A stretch of 64,000 bases of DNA from Chryseobacterium sp. KACC 21268 (GCA_028736075.1 CP117875.1:2170001-2234000); one strand, 5' to 3'. Counted from the first letter of the stretch, positions 43,844 to 51,700 are shown. Notes: generated by a model from the letters alone, not told the origin. Numbers and translations: made by a program.

Positions 43844-44113
43844 TCAGATAGTGTCTAAAAGTTCAAGTAGATCTTTTTTGCATTTCGTAGATTTTATAAT
43901 TCTACTGTCTGCGTTGTCAATAGCTCTCCGAATGAACTTGAGAAAAACAGGTCTGTTTTCTTCTGTCACTTTTCTACGTCTCATCATTACTTCACGAATT
44001 GTGTAGTTGCTTACGGTGTCAGTACTCAGATCAATTTGATCATCATTCGACGTGAATTCTCTCAAGTAATCGGAGAGATCTTTGTCGATAAATTTTCCAG
44101 ATTGTATTGCCAT
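43844..44113 (-). CDS. First gene of the early operon, unidentified
   Basis: An 89-residue protein with a Lys/Arg-rich middle (IREVMMRRRKVTEENR), helical throughout. As the first gene read leftward from the repressor switch, it is in the position of cro or an early regulator. A helix-turn-helix is possible around residues 38-60 (DTVSNYTIREVMMRRR) but not clear. The TTACGG palindrome lies 22 bases upstream of its ATG. Confidence 0.55.
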   Translation of the reverse strand: MAIQSGKFIDKDLSDYLREFTSNDDQIDLSTDTVSNYTIREVMMRRRKVTEENRPVFLKFIRRAIDNADSRIIKSTKCKKDLLELLDTI

Positions 44114-44134
44114 AATCTTATTTATTTTAGTGTT

Positions 44135-44150
44135 TTACGGATTCCCGTAA
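44135..44150 (-). promoter_or_regulatory. TTACGG-N4-CCGTAA operator, site 3
   Basis: TTACGG ATTC CCGTAA (7-bp arms if the flanking T/A is counted) between the early-gene start and the repressor operators. Third copy of the palindrome at 13251 and 29951. Confidence 0.6.
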
Positions 44151-44198
44151 ACTGCGTTTTGCTTTTTTGTTTACCTTTGTGTTAATAAGTTGTACAAA

Positions 44199-44249
44199 TA
44201 TAACACTAGTGATATAATATAAACAAATTAATATAACACTAATTATATA
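44199..44249. promoter_or_regulatory. Repressor operators (two 18-base sites)
   Basis: TATAACACTAGTGATATA at 44199-44216 is a near-perfect palindrome (one mismatched pair). TATAACACTAATTATATA at 44232-44249 repeats its left half and outer right end. The sites are 33 bases apart, or about three helical turns, in the gap between the early operon and the S24 repressor gene. This fits cooperative binding by the repressor of its own and the early promoter. Confidence 0.6.
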
Positions 44250-44288
44250 ACTATTATTTAAGTAGTTGAAAACCAGAATGAAAACTTT

Positions 44289-45095
44289 ATGGAAAATAAA
44301 GAGTTGCTATTGAAGGAAACCCTCGAATTGATCTCAAAACATAATGTGACAGCATATGAGATTGGAAATAATTTGGGAATTGCTGTAACTGGAGTTAAAA
44401 AAATAATTGATGGAGTGACTAAAAAGCCTCAATTGTATACGTTAAATGCAATCACTAGTTATATAAAAAGTAAATATGAAAATGATACTTTAATTAGCAA
44501 TTCAGGTTATAATAAGACTCTAACAAACGAAGAATTTATATCACATATTCCGGAACCGATTACACCTATAAATCCTCCAATCAAAGATTTGTTGGCTCAA
44601 GCAAAGCGGATGAAGAAATCTAAAAATGAACCTACTTCAAAGGTCATTGAAAACGATGAATTAGTAGATGCGATTGAATATATAGTACCAATTAAAGGTC
44701 AGGCTGGATTGGCCTCAAAGCAATATCCTGATGAATTAGTTGGAGAACTTCAAAAGAGATTAATAAGAACTAAACCTGAATATCGAGGTATTTTCTATAC
44801 TATTGAAGTTGATGGTAATTCAATGCCTCCAAAAATTCAACCTAAAGACTGGCTGCGATGTGAAGAAATAAGTAGTATGTTTTGGTTCGAAAATAATTTT
44901 TTCAAAGAAAAAAACATCTACTGTATCTGGGATAATGAAAGAGGTATCATCTTCAAAAGAATTATTTATAAAGACAATGTTCTTTGGTGTTCATCAGATA
45001 ATGAAGATAAAAAGAACTATCCGGATTTTCAACTAGACTTAAAAACGGTCAGTAAAATTTTGATTGTACGAAAACTAATTGACAGGAATATCTAA
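44289..45095 (+). CDS. Phage repressor, XRE-type HTH + S24 peptidase (CI/LexA-like)
   Basis: A 268-residue repressor. The N-terminal helix-turn-helix lies about residues 17-45 (VTAYEIGNNLGIAVTGVKKII). A linker follows, then an S24 autoprotease domain from 133. The likely cleavage bond is Ala139-Gly140 (GQAGLAS). The nucleophile is Ser178 in DGNSMPP and the general base Lys223 in IIFKRI. RecA-stimulated self-cleavage would induce the prophage. It heads the plus-strand lysogeny operon and faces the early genes across two operator-like sites. Confidence 0.88.
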   Translation: MENKELLLKETLELISKHNVTAYEIGNNLGIAVTGVKKIIDGVTKKPQLYTLNAITSYIKSKYENDTLISNSGYNKTLTNEEFISHIPEPITPINPPIKDLLAQAKRMKKSKNEPTSKVIENDELVDAIEYIVPIKGQAGLASKQYPDELVGELQKRLIRTKPEYRGIFYTIEVDGNSMPPKIQPKDWLRCEEISSMFWFENNFFKEKNIYCIWDNERGIIFKRIIYKDNVLWCSSDNEDKKNYPDFQLDLKTVSKILIVRKLIDRNI

Positions 45096-45108
45096 AATAA
45101 AAACACAA

Positions 45109-45210
45109 ATGAGAAGTCCTTTTAATATTGAAAGTAGAATACCATATTATCTAATTGGTATCGCGTTGATCTTATTGATTGCATTTATTGTAGATAAATT
45201 TCAAAACTAA
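45109..45210 (+). CDS. 33-residue single-TM protein
   Basis: ATG 45109 to TAA 45210 gives 33 residues with one membrane helix (YYLIGIALILLIAFIVD). It lies 13 bases after the repressor stop and 5 before the lipoprotein, so it is part of the lysogeny operon. Candidate small membrane effector of lysogeny; unknown. Confidence 0.5.
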   Translation: MRSPFNIESRIPYYLIGIALILLIAFIVDKFQN

Positions 45211-45215
45211 TAATT

Positions 45216-45626
45216 ATGAAAAATTCAATATTAATTACGCTTGTTCTATTATTAGTTTCCTGTAATAAATTCAGCAAAGAAGAATCGATTGTGAAAAATG
45301 AGTTGAGCCAATTACAGGATGTGGACTTAAACTCAATTAAATTTGAAAGTAACAAGACGACTGCGCAAAGGGCACTTTCAGCATATATAAAAAAAATAGA
45401 ATTAGATCTTCCTTATTATCATCAAGCAGCAGATTATGATAGTGAATGGTCTATTTTAAGAGAAAAAGACAGTATTCTGAAAGCATTCAATAATGATAAA
45501 AAGAATGATTTTACTAGAGTAAAAGCTTATGCGTTGGAAGGAAAAGATACAACCTTAAATCGTGTATTTTATTTAAATAAAGATAAGGTGTACGTCTATA
45601 TAAATTTACCTGTAGCTAAATATTAA
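45216..45626 (+). CDS. Lysogeny-operon lipoprotein
   Basis: A 136-residue lipoprotein: signal MKNSILITLVLLLVSC with Cys16 as the acylated residue. The mature part is helical and ends in a small strand-rich segment (DTTLNRVFYLNKDKVYVYINL). It is expressed together with the repressor, so it should be made in the lysogen. Phage lipoproteins in this position commonly cause superinfection exclusion by masking receptors, which is my inference here. Confidence 0.6.
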   Translation: MKNSILITLVLLLVSCNKFSKEESIVKNELSQLQDVDLNSIKFESNKTTAQRALSAYIKKIELDLPYYHQAADYDSEWSILREKDSILKAFNNDKKNDFTRVKAYALEGKDTTLNRVFYLNKDKVYVYINLPVAKY

Positions 45627-45628
45627 TT

Positions 45629-46117
45629 ATGAGAGATAGAATCTGGTATGAAATGATTCAAGCCAAACACCGAGGCATTTATTGCAAATTTTATCTTTCA
45701 CAACAAAGGGAAGTGAATAAATGGTTTAACGTCTTTATTTTACTTTTCTCAGCATCAGGTGTTCTAGGTTGGTCCTTTTGGAAAGATCTACCATTAGCTA
45801 CAAGTTTTATAGTTGCAGCAATGTCTCTTATAAAATTAATTGGTACTGAGATGTTACCTAACGATAAAGTATTTGAAAAATCAGAAAAAATTATTGATTT
45901 CTATTTTGAATATTACAATAGGTTAGAGAATCTTTGGTATGATCACTATAATTATAACATTGATGATGATGAGGCAAAAACTCAGTTTTACGAGATAGTA
46001 AAATCTGAAAAGGATATTAATAAAGTGGTCAATGAGGTAATTAGAAAGGCAAATGCAAAAATACACACTAGATCTGAGAACGAAACCACAACATATTTTA
46101 ATAACATCTTCAAATAA
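45629..46117 (+). CDS. Two-helix membrane protein, SLATT-like
   Basis: A 162-residue protein with an N-terminal amphipathic part. Two membrane helices lie about residues 33-50 (WFNVFILLFSASGVLGW) and 56-75 (LATSFIVAAMSLIKLIG), and a long helical cytosolic tail (80-160) is rich in Tyr and Asn. The plan, short front, 2TM, then helix, is that of SLATT effector proteins, which are linked to nucleotide-signalled cell suicide. No nucleotide-signal synthase is adjacent. The next gene encodes a proline-rich peptide. Similarity is by architecture only. Confidence 0.55.
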   Translation: MRDRIWYEMIQAKHRGIYCKFYLSQQREVNKWFNVFILLFSASGVLGWSFWKDLPLATSFIVAAMSLIKLIGTEMLPNDKVFEKSEKIIDFYFEYYNRLENLWYDHYNYNIDDDEAKTQFYEIVKSEKDINKVVNEVIRKANAKIHTRSENETTTYFNNIFK

Positions 46118-46128
46118 TAATACAAATT

Positions 46129-46278
46129 ATGGCTAAGCAAGAAGGTCCAAGAAATCCGAACACACCACCAAATAGACCCAATTCACAACCTGATAGAGGT
46201 AATCCTGGCAAAGGTGGGAATAATATTCCTTCACATAGAAATCCGCCACCTCCGCCGCCGCCAAGACCCAAACAATAA
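46129..46278 (+). CDS. 49-residue proline-rich peptide
   Basis: ATG 46129 to TAA 46278: a 49-residue protein rich in Pro, Asn, Gly and Arg, with MAKQEGPRNPNTPPNRP at the start and SHRNPPPPPPPRPKQ at the end. It starts 11 bases after the 2TM gene and is biased in a way random sequence is not. A poly-Pro stretch could bind a partner or stall ribosomes lacking EF-P. It may be the partner of the 2TM protein. Confidence 0.6.
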   Translation: MAKQEGPRNPNTPPNRPNSQPDRGNPGKGGNNIPSHRNPPPPPPPRPKQ

Positions 46279-46467
46279 CTAGATTATTTCTGGAGGGGCC
46301 GGAGGAAATCTCATTCGAGGAATAGTGTTACTGGATGAATGTTTTTCAGGAATGTTTTCTATTGTTTTTTTGTAGAATAAAATTCCTAAAAAATAATACC
46401 TCGTGATAGAGTCAAATTGACCTTTGACCCGGTTCGATGGAAAGCGTTCAGTTTCAATTTTAATCAT
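46279..46467 (-). CDS. Possible antisense small protein
   Basis: A 62-codon frame on the minus strand fills the gap between two plus-strand genes (begins MIKIETERF, one short hydrophobic stretch YYFLGILFY, ends FPPAPPEII). No plus-strand gene covers it, so it is not a shadow, but nothing else supports it. Confidence 0.3.
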   Translation of the reverse strand: MIKIETERFPSNRVKGQFDSITRYYFLGILFYKKTIENIPEKHSSSNTIPRMRFPPAPPEII

Positions 46468-46482
46468 ATAACATTTTAATTT

Positions 46483-46887
46483 ATGGAGGGAATATCGATT
46501 GATGAAAAAAGATATGACACTGATAGAACATTCAAAATAACGGAAAGTTATACAGGGTGGATCAAGTTAGTTACAACAAGTCTTTCGGCTTTCTTGGGAG
46601 TTTTATTTGCTGTTGATGTGCAGACGTCTGGTATTGGAAATAACACGATGCTTTTTGGTTGCATGTGTATTTCGATCGTTGTTTCGATAATATTCGGCTT
46701 TCTCGCTTTAGGTACTGAGCCGTTTTTACTGGGTGTATTAGGCCAAAAATATTATTCAAAAGATTTCGATATAGAATTAGAAAGAATCGTAAAAATACTA
46801 TTAATAATATCAGGGATGTGGCTACTATCGCTACTTGTAACATTTATTATGATGATTTTAATTATTGCAAACAAATTTATTTTATAA
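46483..46887 (+). CDS. Multi-TM membrane protein of the lysogeny operon
   Basis: A 134-residue protein with three or four hydrophobic helices (about 26-45, 54-74, 80-90 and 106-132), preceded by a charged 20-residue front. No known family. It belongs to the plus-strand group of small membrane proteins expressed in the lysogen and may share in exclusion or defence. Confidence 0.55.
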   Translation: MEGISIDEKRYDTDRTFKITESYTGWIKLVTTSLSAFLGVLFAVDVQTSGIGNNTMLFGCMCISIVVSIIFGFLALGTEPFLLGVLGQKYYSKDFDIELERIVKILLIISGMWLLSLLVTFIMMILIIANKFIL

Positions 46888-46891
46888 GGTT

Positions 46892-47122
46892 ATGGAAGAT
46901 TATAAAAGAAAAATTGACGAATATTTAAATGAAGCACAAAACCAATTTTTAAGAAATTCATATGGAAACTCACTTGATGATTTGGGTAAAAAATATTCTG
47001 ATTACAAAGATTTCATATCTGCAGTAGGAGATTTTAAAGTTACCACAGATCAAAATCCTGACGATGTACAGGAATATTTTTTTCAAAGAATAAAAGATAT
47101 TTATAAAGAATTTTTTGGATGA
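46892..47122 (+). CDS. Small acidic helical protein
   Basis: ATG 46892 (MEDYKRKIDEYLNEAQNQF) is preferred because it lies just after the stop of the membrane protein; the longer frame starts inside that gene. The 76-residue product is acidic and helical. It ends convergent with, and 22 bases into, the 47101 gene. Unknown function. Confidence 0.5.
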   Translation: MEDYKRKIDEYLNEAQNQFLRNSYGNSLDDLGKKYSDYKDFISAVGDFKVTTDQNPDDVQEYFFQRIKDIYKEFFG

Positions 47123-47259
47123 GAATTTTCAATCATCCTATTAATTGTTTTTCTATTCTTTTTTGAAATAGTTTTCCCAGCTAAAATTATCCTATTAATA
47201 CGATTGATTTTTTTGTCAATTAAACCTTTTGTTTTCGATAGATCAAATTTTATAAGCAT
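47101..47259 (-). CDS. 52-residue basic protein divergent from XRE regulator
   Basis: ATG 47259 to TAA 47101 encodes 52 residues with a strongly basic, helical body (KINRIIRI-like repeats: DKKINRINRII and KKNRKTINRMI). It is driven by a TATATTTG box (47272-47279) and a palindromic operator shared with the terminase promoter. Small, basic, and divergent from an XRE gene, it may be an antirepressor, antitoxin or Cro-like partner. It was assigned by reading the frame and its promoter. Confidence 0.5.
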   Translation of the reverse strand: MLIKFDLSKTKGLIDKKINRINRIILAGKTISKKNRKTINRMIENSHPKNSL

Positions 47260-47271
47260 CTGAATTTTTAA

Positions 47272-47303
47272 CAAATATAACTAAAAAAAAGTACAATGTA
47301 CGT
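47272..47303 (-). promoter_or_regulatory. Promoter with ACGTACA-type operator, second site
   Basis: TATATTTG (47272-47279, minus strand) is a perfect -7 box. The palindrome AAGTACA-A-TGTACGT (47289-47303) lies 9 bases upstream of it, as at the terminase promoter. It covers the 5' region of the XRE gene on the other strand, so binding could also control that gene. Confidence 0.6.
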
Positions 47304-47307
47304 TTTT

Positions 47308-47607
47308 ATGAATCCAGACCAAAACATACTGAAGATAGCGGACCATCAAAAAGCGCTCAACAAAATCACGAACTATCAGTTTGCTGAATCTATTGGTTTG
47401 AACCCAAAGAACATTAGCAAAATCAGAAACTCAGAAAAAAATCCGGATAGGAATTATCATTTCACTCTGGAGCAAATCCAAAAAGTAGGAGAGATCTACA
47501 ATGTAGATATGAACTTTGTATTCGGTCTTTCCGAGAATATGTATAGAAAAACTGGCGTAACATCGAACGTAACGTTACGTAACATTAAAGCAAAAGAAAC
47601 AACATAA
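47308..47607 (+). CDS. XRE-family regulator
   Basis: ATG 47308 (MNPDQNILKIADHQKAL) is preferred; the upstream ATG 47296 lies within the operator. The 99-residue product has a helix-turn-helix near residues 23-44 (YQFAESIGLNPKNISKIRNSE) and a helical end. It is the last prophage gene before the attachment site and faces a small basic-protein gene across a palindromic operator, so it likely binds that site. It may control late transcription through the same site at 29342. Confidence 0.7.
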   Translation: MNPDQNILKIADHQKALNKITNYQFAESIGLNPKNISKIRNSEKNPDRNYHFTLEQIQKVGEIYNVDMNFVFGLSENMYRKTGVTSNVTLRNIKAKETT

Positions 47608-47657
47608 AAAACACGTGTAAACCGCATAAAACCGCCATTTCTTTAGGTAGGGTCTCT

Positions 47658-47701
47658 CTCATAATCAGGTTGTCCCTGGTTCGAGCCCAGGTGGGACCAC
47701 C
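47658..47701 (+). other. Prophage attachment site: 3' half of tRNA-Met
   Basis: CTCATAA (anticodon CAU loop), TCAGG, the variable loop, T-arm CCTGG-TTCGAGC-CCAGG, acceptor strand TGGGACC and ACC are all intact. Upstream of 47658 the sequence no longer matches: the 5' anticodon stem should be CCTGA but reads TCTCT. This is the displaced 3' half of a tRNA-Met gene at a prophage end. Crossover was at or left of the anticodon loop. No second copy lies in the window. Confidence 0.8.
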
Positions 47702-47710
47702 CTTTAAATC

Positions 47711-47735
47711 AAGCACTTACAGTCTGTAAGTGCTT
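47711..47735 (+). terminator. Host terminator of the tRNA-Met gene
   Basis: AAGCACTTAC-AGTCT-GTAAGTGCTT, a perfect 10-bp stem followed by a T run, 10 bases after the tRNA 3' end. It belongs to the host side of the junction. Confidence 0.88.
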
Positions 47736-47796
47736 TTTTTATTATAGTGGGTAACACATAGGTAACACATTTAAGATTATCTAATTTTGTAATTAG

Positions 47797-47957
47797 TCTC
47801 CATTTGAAAGACAATCATTCCCTTTTAATATAATTCTGGTTGATGAATATATTAATGCTTTATTATTACTTGATTGGTGGCTTTTACAAAATGAAAGTAG
47901 TTCGATAGAACAAATTCACAGTGATTTAGTGCAGAAAATTCTAAATGGTAAATGATT
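47797..47957 (+). pseudogene. Remnant of a host coding sequence
   Basis: An open stretch without start codon reads SPFERQSFPFN, then DEYINALLLLDWWLLQNESSS and EQIHSDLVQKILNGK before a stop. The composition is protein-like and unlike the surrounding spacer, suggesting the 3' end of a gene whose front was lost, perhaps at an earlier island insertion beside this tRNA. I do not recognise the family. Confidence 0.35.
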
Positions 47958-48290
47958 TAACCAAAACTCTTTTCAATATTTTTGAATTTATAATACGGTC
48001 TTGTACCCCACAACCGAAGAAATATCGAAATATTTGGTGGAAGATTTAGAGAGAATTTCACAGTTGTAAAGGATTAAAAACCTAAATTTTTACACTAGCA
48101 GATTTGTCATTTTTAGCAAAAAAACTATGTGGTTTTTCGTATATTAAAAGTCTATCTTTGCCGATAAGGGAGCAGAATAAAAATAAATCCTCACACTGAT
48201 TAGTGAGAATTTAATTGATACATATATCAGAACACTAGATTCTAAATATTACATCCTTGGAATAGATTAGTAATGTAGATCCAAAATAAA
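47958..48290. other. Intergenic stretch with possible coding debris
   Basis: A second short frame without a start (about 47991-48069, LYPTTEEISKYLVEDLERISQL) ends at a stop and then gives way to AT-rich spacer. It faintly resembles the C-terminal part of 6-pyruvoyl-tetrahydropterin synthase/QueD proteins but is far too short to call. Otherwise no gene, repeat or RNA is seen. Confidence 0.3.
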
Positions 48291-48293
48291 TTG

Positions 48294-48301
48294 TATTTTT
48301 G
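48294..48301 (+). promoter_or_regulatory. Promoter -7 box TATTTTTG
   Basis: A TAnnTTTG box ends 10 bases before ATG 48312, implying a very short leader. It supports ATG 48312 over the earlier in-frame ATG at 48291, which would lie upstream of the transcription start. Confidence 0.5.
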
Positions 48302-48311
48302 CCGCATAACT

Positions 48312-48665
48312 ATGCAAAAACTCCTTCGAGGCTTATTGGTTTTTTCCTTGGTACTGATGTTCTTTTACAATGTCAGTGGCATCAGCACCTGCATAGAACA
48401 TTTAAACCACGCAGAAAGCCATAGGACTACTAAAAAGGAAGGCAAGAGTGATCAGGATGCTAAGTTTTCACAAGGCGACCACTGTCAATGCGCACTTCAC
48501 ATGCATATGCATAATGTGATCATGCCAGAAAACCTAAGCATTGCTTTTTCTTTACAAGATGCGACAAATAGTGAGATTCCAAAAAAGAAGACCACGTCGT
48601 ATGATTGTCTTTTGGATTTTTTCAGTTCACGGGCACCACCAAAATCTTTCTCTCCAGCAGTTTAG
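48312..48665 (+). CDS. Secreted His/Cys-rich protein, putative metal-binding
   Basis: A 117-residue protein with an uncleaved or cleaved N-terminal signal (LLRGLLVFSLVLMFFYNVSGIS). The mature part holds TCIEHLNHAESH and GDHCQCALHMHMHNV, a dense set of His, Cys and Met ligands that suggests binding of copper or another soft metal in the periplasm. The end is basic and proline-containing. It lies before an ABC-2 export operon, 240 bases away. The metal role is inferred from composition. Confidence 0.6.
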   Translation: MQKLLRGLLVFSLVLMFFYNVSGISTCIEHLNHAESHRTTKKEGKSDQDAKFSQGDHCQCALHMHMHNVIMPENLSIAFSLQDATNSEIPKKKTTSYDCLLDFFSSRAPPKSFSPAV

Positions 48666-48907
48666 GTAAAGACCTTACTGCAATCCTTGTTACATATCAC
48701 GCGTTCTGTGATCATTTACCTATGAAGCTTCATCCGCGCAACTTCAAATCTTAATCATTTTATTTCCCGCAATTGTACAATCGTATGGGATTGATAGTCA
48801 CGTATAGAGTTATGTAATTCTATCTGTCAGATATTGATTTGGAAAGAGTTGAAATGGACGAGAAGCTTTATAGGGTCATCATTAATCTCAAATAAATTCT
48901 CAATACA

Positions 48908-50353
48908 ATGTTTAATTCAACATTAAAACTAATTGTCCGGAAAACTCGGCAGGATCTTCTAAAGGGAAAGGCAAGTCGCATTATCTTGGCAACGGTCTTT
49001 TTATTTTGCACCACGAGCATCATTTTGGCATTTACAAAATACCGTGATCAGATTTCCCAAATACAACACCACAGGAAGGAAGTACGGGAAAACTGGGAAC
49101 ACAGACCGGATAAACATCCACACCGGATGGCCCATTACGGTTATCTCGTATTCAGGTCAGCACATCCGCTCAGTATCTTTGACAGTGGACTGGATGATTT
49201 TCTCGGAAATGTCATCTTCTTGGAAGCGCATAAACAAAATACAGCCAATATCTCTGAAGCAGGAAGCTCAGGCATTCTTGTTCGGTTTGGTTCATTTAAC
49301 AGTGCTTTTATCCTTCAAACCCTGGTGCCACTGATCATCATTTTCTTTGGTTATGCACTCGTTTCTCAGGAGAAGGAGAGTGCAACTCTGAAAATTCTCA
49401 ATCTCCAAGGTGCTTCGGCGAGAGACATATTGTGGGGAAAAGTCCTAGGACTTTGGCAATCCTCTCTTTATTTTTTAATGCCTTTAATTCCTGTGGCTTA
49501 CATATTTGCTGTGCTAGCAGAGCCTTCTATGTGGGTGGATATCTTAATTAGGGTAATCATGGTCTTGCTTAGTTATACTATGTATTATTTCTTCATTGCA
49601 ACTATTACTGTGATCATTTCATCCTTCAGTAAAACCTCATCCTTGTCTTTGGTAAGTTCGATCGGTTGTTGGTTGTTGTTGGTTGTATTCCTGCCGAAAA
49701 CAGTGCAGTTTGCAGCGCAAAATATTTTTCCGACACCATCGCGAATCGCTTTTGAGACAACATTGGAAGAAGAAATTATAAAATCTGGTGATAGCCATAA
49801 TCCGGATGATCCTCATTTTAAAAAAATAAAAGACTCGCTTTTAAAAAGATATCATGTGGACGAGACGGCCAAATTACCATTTAATTACAGCGGTTTTATC
49901 ATGAAAGAAGGAGAGAAGATGAGTTCTCAGATCTACACAAGGCATCAAAAAGATCTGCAGGGACAATACATCAATCAATTGAGATTTTCGGAATTATTTG
50001 GTTTTGTTGATCCATTGCTAGCTGTCAAAAATTATTCTATGACGGCTGCCGGGACAGATTTTGAAACGTATCAGCGTTTTCAAGATCAAGCCGAGCAATA
50101 CCGTTATAAAATGGCGCAACATCTCAATGACCTTCAAATTGAAAATATAAGCAACATCAAACCAACATCTGGGCAACCTGCTGCTGTGGTAGACAGTGAC
50201 CATTGGAAGGAATTCACAGATTTCGAGTACAGATTTTCCAAGGTTGGCGAAACGATCAAAGAACAGATAATACCTTTTGGAATTCTTATATTTTGGTTGA
50301 TCGCCTGTGCGTGTACCATTGAGATAAGATCCAGAAACCTAAAATTCATCTAA
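48908..50353 (+). CDS. ABC-2 transporter permease (DUF3526-like), first
   Basis: A 481-residue inner-membrane permease. TM1 is near residues 22-42 (IILATVFLFCTTSIILAF). It is followed by a large periplasmic loop with HPLSIFDSGLDDFLGN. A cluster of five more helices starts at about 137, with SQEKESATLKILNLQGASARDILWGK, the cytosolic coupling segment of DUF3526 permeases. A final helix is near 455-475. It is directly adjacent to a second permease (TAAATG overlap region) and an ATPase, forming a complete exporter. Substrate unknown. Confidence 0.82.
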   Translation: MFNSTLKLIVRKTRQDLLKGKASRIILATVFLFCTTSIILAFTKYRDQISQIQHHRKEVRENWEHRPDKHPHRMAHYGYLVFRSAHPLSIFDSGLDDFLGNVIFLEAHKQNTANISEAGSSGILVRFGSFNSAFILQTLVPLIIIFFGYALVSQEKESATLKILNLQGASARDILWGKVLGLWQSSLYFLMPLIPVAYIFAVLAEPSMWVDILIRVIMVLLSYTMYYFFIATITVIISSFSKTSSLSLVSSIGCWLLLVVFLPKTVQFAAQNIFPTPSRIAFETTLEEEIIKSGDSHNPDDPHFKKIKDSLLKRYHVDETAKLPFNYSGFIMKEGEKMSSQIYTRHQKDLQGQYINQLRFSELFGFVDPLLAVKNYSMTAAGTDFETYQRFQDQAEQYRYKMAQHLNDLQIENISNIKPTSGQPAAVVDSDHWKEFTDFEYRFSKVGETIKEQIIPFGILIFWLIACACTIEIRSRNLKFI

Positions 50354-51700
50354 ATGAACAATTATTTATTAAAACAGTTTTGGCGTAACAAAGCTTATAT
50401 ACTTTCACTCTTACTCTTGTTTTTTGCTGGATTAATGGCCATCTACACTGGCAAAAAATTCCTTGATAAGAACCAGGATATCATCGCGAAAAGTGCTTCT
50501 TATCAAAAGCAGAGCATAGACAAGACCGTGAAATACCACAGTGACGATCTTGGATTAATTCTGTATTATATTAAATTCAATCTGGTAAACGAAACACCAA
50601 GATTGTCAGCTTTGAATATTGGCTTGAGAGATATCAATCCATCCATACAGGGCGTCACGATCAGAAATTTGGAAGAGCAACGCTACAATTCTGATTTCTA
50701 CAATCCTGCAAATGCTGCGGCTGGAAATTTCGACTTCAGTTTTGTGTTGGTTTTTCTCTTTCCATTGATCATCATCGCTTTTTGTTTTAATATGATCTCG
50801 GAGGAAGAGGAGAGTGGCAGATGGAAACTTTTGTCCGTACAAAGTAAGAATCTTGGAAAATTGATAGATGCAAAAATGTTGATAAGATCTATGGCGATCA
50901 CCGCAGTCTATGTATTGTTGCTGATCATCGCGAAGGTTTGGGTCAATATACCAATTGATGCGAACTTCTTGGCTTTTGCTGCACTTGGCTGGCTTTATCT
51001 TTCGTTTTGGTTTGCCTTATGCCGATGGATCATTAGTTTCAGAAGATCCTCTGGAGAGAACGCCCTGATTCTTCTTGTTGTTTGGGTCGGAATGAATTTT
51101 ATTGTGCCTATGAGCAGCAATATCATCATTCAAAAGAATTATCCGGTCAATGAGTCTTTGGATGCCGTAATGCAACAGCGTGAAGGATATCATACGAAAT
51201 GGGACGAGGCTAAAAAGCCGACGATGGATCGATTTTACAAAGTCTATCCACAATACAAAAATTATAAGGTAGAAGAGACCGCCAGTTCCAGTTGGGTCTG
51301 GTATTATGCAATGCAACATATGGGTGATCTGGAATCTTCAAGATCATCAGTAAACTACAGGCAAAAAATGAAAATGCGTAATGAGGCAGCTTCTCTTCTA
51401 GGCTACATTTTTCCGAACATCCAATTGCAGCTAGCAACAAGTGCTCTAGCAAAAACGGGAATGGAGAACCATTTGGAATTTGCTGAAGGACTGAGAGCAT
51501 TCCACGAAAACAAAAGATTGTCATTTTACACGCCTATATTTTCTGGTGCCTCATCGCAAACCATCGACTGGAATGCTTTGAAGGTAGAAGATTTTAAAAC
51601 TTCGGATCGAATTGATATTTTAAAAATGTTCTTACCGATCATTTCGCTTATTTTTTTACTACTAATCTTATCACAGTTCAAATACAGAAAACTATGTTAA
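50354..51700 (+). CDS. ABC-2 transporter permease (DUF3526-like), second
   Basis: A 448-residue paralog-like permease with the same plan: TM1 (ILSLLLLFFAGLMAIYTG), a large periplasmic loop, SEEEESGRWKLLSVQSKNLGKLIDAK as the coupling segment after TM2, four further helices and a C-terminal helix (IISLIFLLLILSQF). It starts right at the end of the first permease and overlaps the ATPase gene by 7 bases. Two permeases would form a heterodimer with two ATPase copies. Confidence 0.82.
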   Translation: MNNYLLKQFWRNKAYILSLLLLFFAGLMAIYTGKKFLDKNQDIIAKSASYQKQSIDKTVKYHSDDLGLILYYIKFNLVNETPRLSALNIGLRDINPSIQGVTIRNLEEQRYNSDFYNPANAAAGNFDFSFVLVFLFPLIIIAFCFNMISEEEESGRWKLLSVQSKNLGKLIDAKMLIRSMAITAVYVLLLIIAKVWVNIPIDANFLAFAALGWLYLSFWFALCRWIISFRRSSGENALILLVVWVGMNFIVPMSSNIIIQKNYPVNESLDAVMQQREGYHTKWDEAKKPTMDRFYKVYPQYKNYKVEETASSSWVWYYAMQHMGDLESSRSSVNYRQKMKMRNEAASLLGYIFPNIQLQLATSALAKTGMENHLEFAEGLRAFHENKRLSFYTPIFSGASSQTIDWNALKVEDFKTSDRIDILKMFLPIISLIFLLLILSQFKYRKLC

